From Nitrosomonadales bacterium (GTDB taxonomy: Bacteria > Pseudomonadota > Gammaproteobacteria > Burkholderiales > Sulfuricellaceae): DNA of 13,940 bases. The position numbers and the translations under genes are program-made. The stretch spans positions 1-13,940 of the forward strand of contig PQAG01000157.1 in NCBI GenBank assembly GCA_003104895.1, read 5' to 3'. The notes under the pieces were generated by a model. It worked only from the letters and a program-made list of their open reading frames with translations, was not told the origin of the DNA and searched no databases. Below, one piece after another: positions 13,849 to 13,940 of the stretch. Numbering within the stretch: position 1 is the first letter of the stretch; each line of letters opens with the position of its first letter.

Positions 13849-13940
13849 GCGCTCTGCCCTTCATCGTTTTTCTGCGCCGCCACGTTATGTTCCGCGGTTT
13901 CCCTGGCCTGGGCCCGCAGCTTGTCAATCTCTTCAATTTT
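13845..13940 (-). CDS. rnfC: C-terminal end of RnfC (cut by window edge)
   Basis: Only the last 31 codons are present, reading KIEEIDKLRAQARETA, then EHNVAAQKNDEGQSA and a TGA at 13847-13845 that overlaps the rnfD ATG. RnfC is the soluble NADH/ferredoxin-side iron-sulfur and FMN subunit, and its C-terminus is usually a charged helical tail after the ferredoxin domain, which this fits. No diagnostic motif is in view, so the name rests on the fixed rnfC-D-G-E order and the ATGA coupling. The rest, with rnfA and rnfB, should lie to the right. Confidence 0.75.
   Translation of the reverse strand, partial: KIEEIDKLRAQARETAEHNVAAQKNDEGQSA

Noticed and set aside
1..13940. CRISPR array, tRNA, insertion sequence, prophage or toxin-antitoxin pair
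   Set aside because: No regularly spaced repeats, cloverleaf, transposase/integrase frame or small two-gene cassette was seen on either strand by reading.

Overview
The window looks like the chromosome of a betaproteobacterium. A member of the Nitrosomonadales is my best guess, inferred from protein flavour, high GC, short intergenic gaps and gene order; nothing here fixes the genus. I see no mobile element, CRISPR array, tRNA or rRNA. All full-length genes look intact. The only gene cut by the window edge is rnfC, at the right end.

Left part (22-2926, + strand): a compact run of three genes. These are an exported alpha/beta-hydrolase-like protein, pyrD (quinone-linked dihydroorotate dehydrogenase) and ald (alanine dehydrogenase), separated by 8 and 2 bases. 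They converge on a block of minus-strand genes across about 210 bases packed with strong palindromes (2927-3138).

Middle (3139-9221, - strand, read right to left): a late flagellar filament cluster in the order fliC - flaG - fliD - fliS - fliT - small unknown gene, followed by rmuC, which appears to have its own promoter. Two sigma-28 (FliA) type promoters can be read directly. One, upstream of fliC, has a perfect -35 (TAAAGTTT), an 11-base spacer and -10 CCCGCTAA. The other, upstream of fliD, has a perfect -10 (GCCGATAA). A clear intrinsic terminator lies between fliC and flaG. Flagellin would therefore be made in excess, with the cap protein and its chaperones transcribed separately.

Right part (9289-13940, - strand): the end of an rnf/rsx operon (rnfC end, rnfD, rnfG, rnfE), then nth (endonuclease III), a FIST-domain sensor-like protein and a DUF1841 protein, closed by an intrinsic terminator. 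Genes in this run overlap by 1-8 bases except for a 12-base gap before nth, so it reads as one translationally coupled transcript. Rnf is a membrane flavin/iron-sulfur complex linking ferredoxin and NAD(H), or maintaining reduced SoxR. The rnf-nth linkage is well known from enteric bacteria. The FIST and DUF1841 tail is the less familiar part.

Nothing in the window demands a wholly new system. The most rewarding items are the FIST/DUF1841 extension of the rnf-nth operon, the promoter and terminator architecture of the flagellin locus, the unknown 77-residue gene behind fliT, and the stacked palindromes between ald and rmuC.
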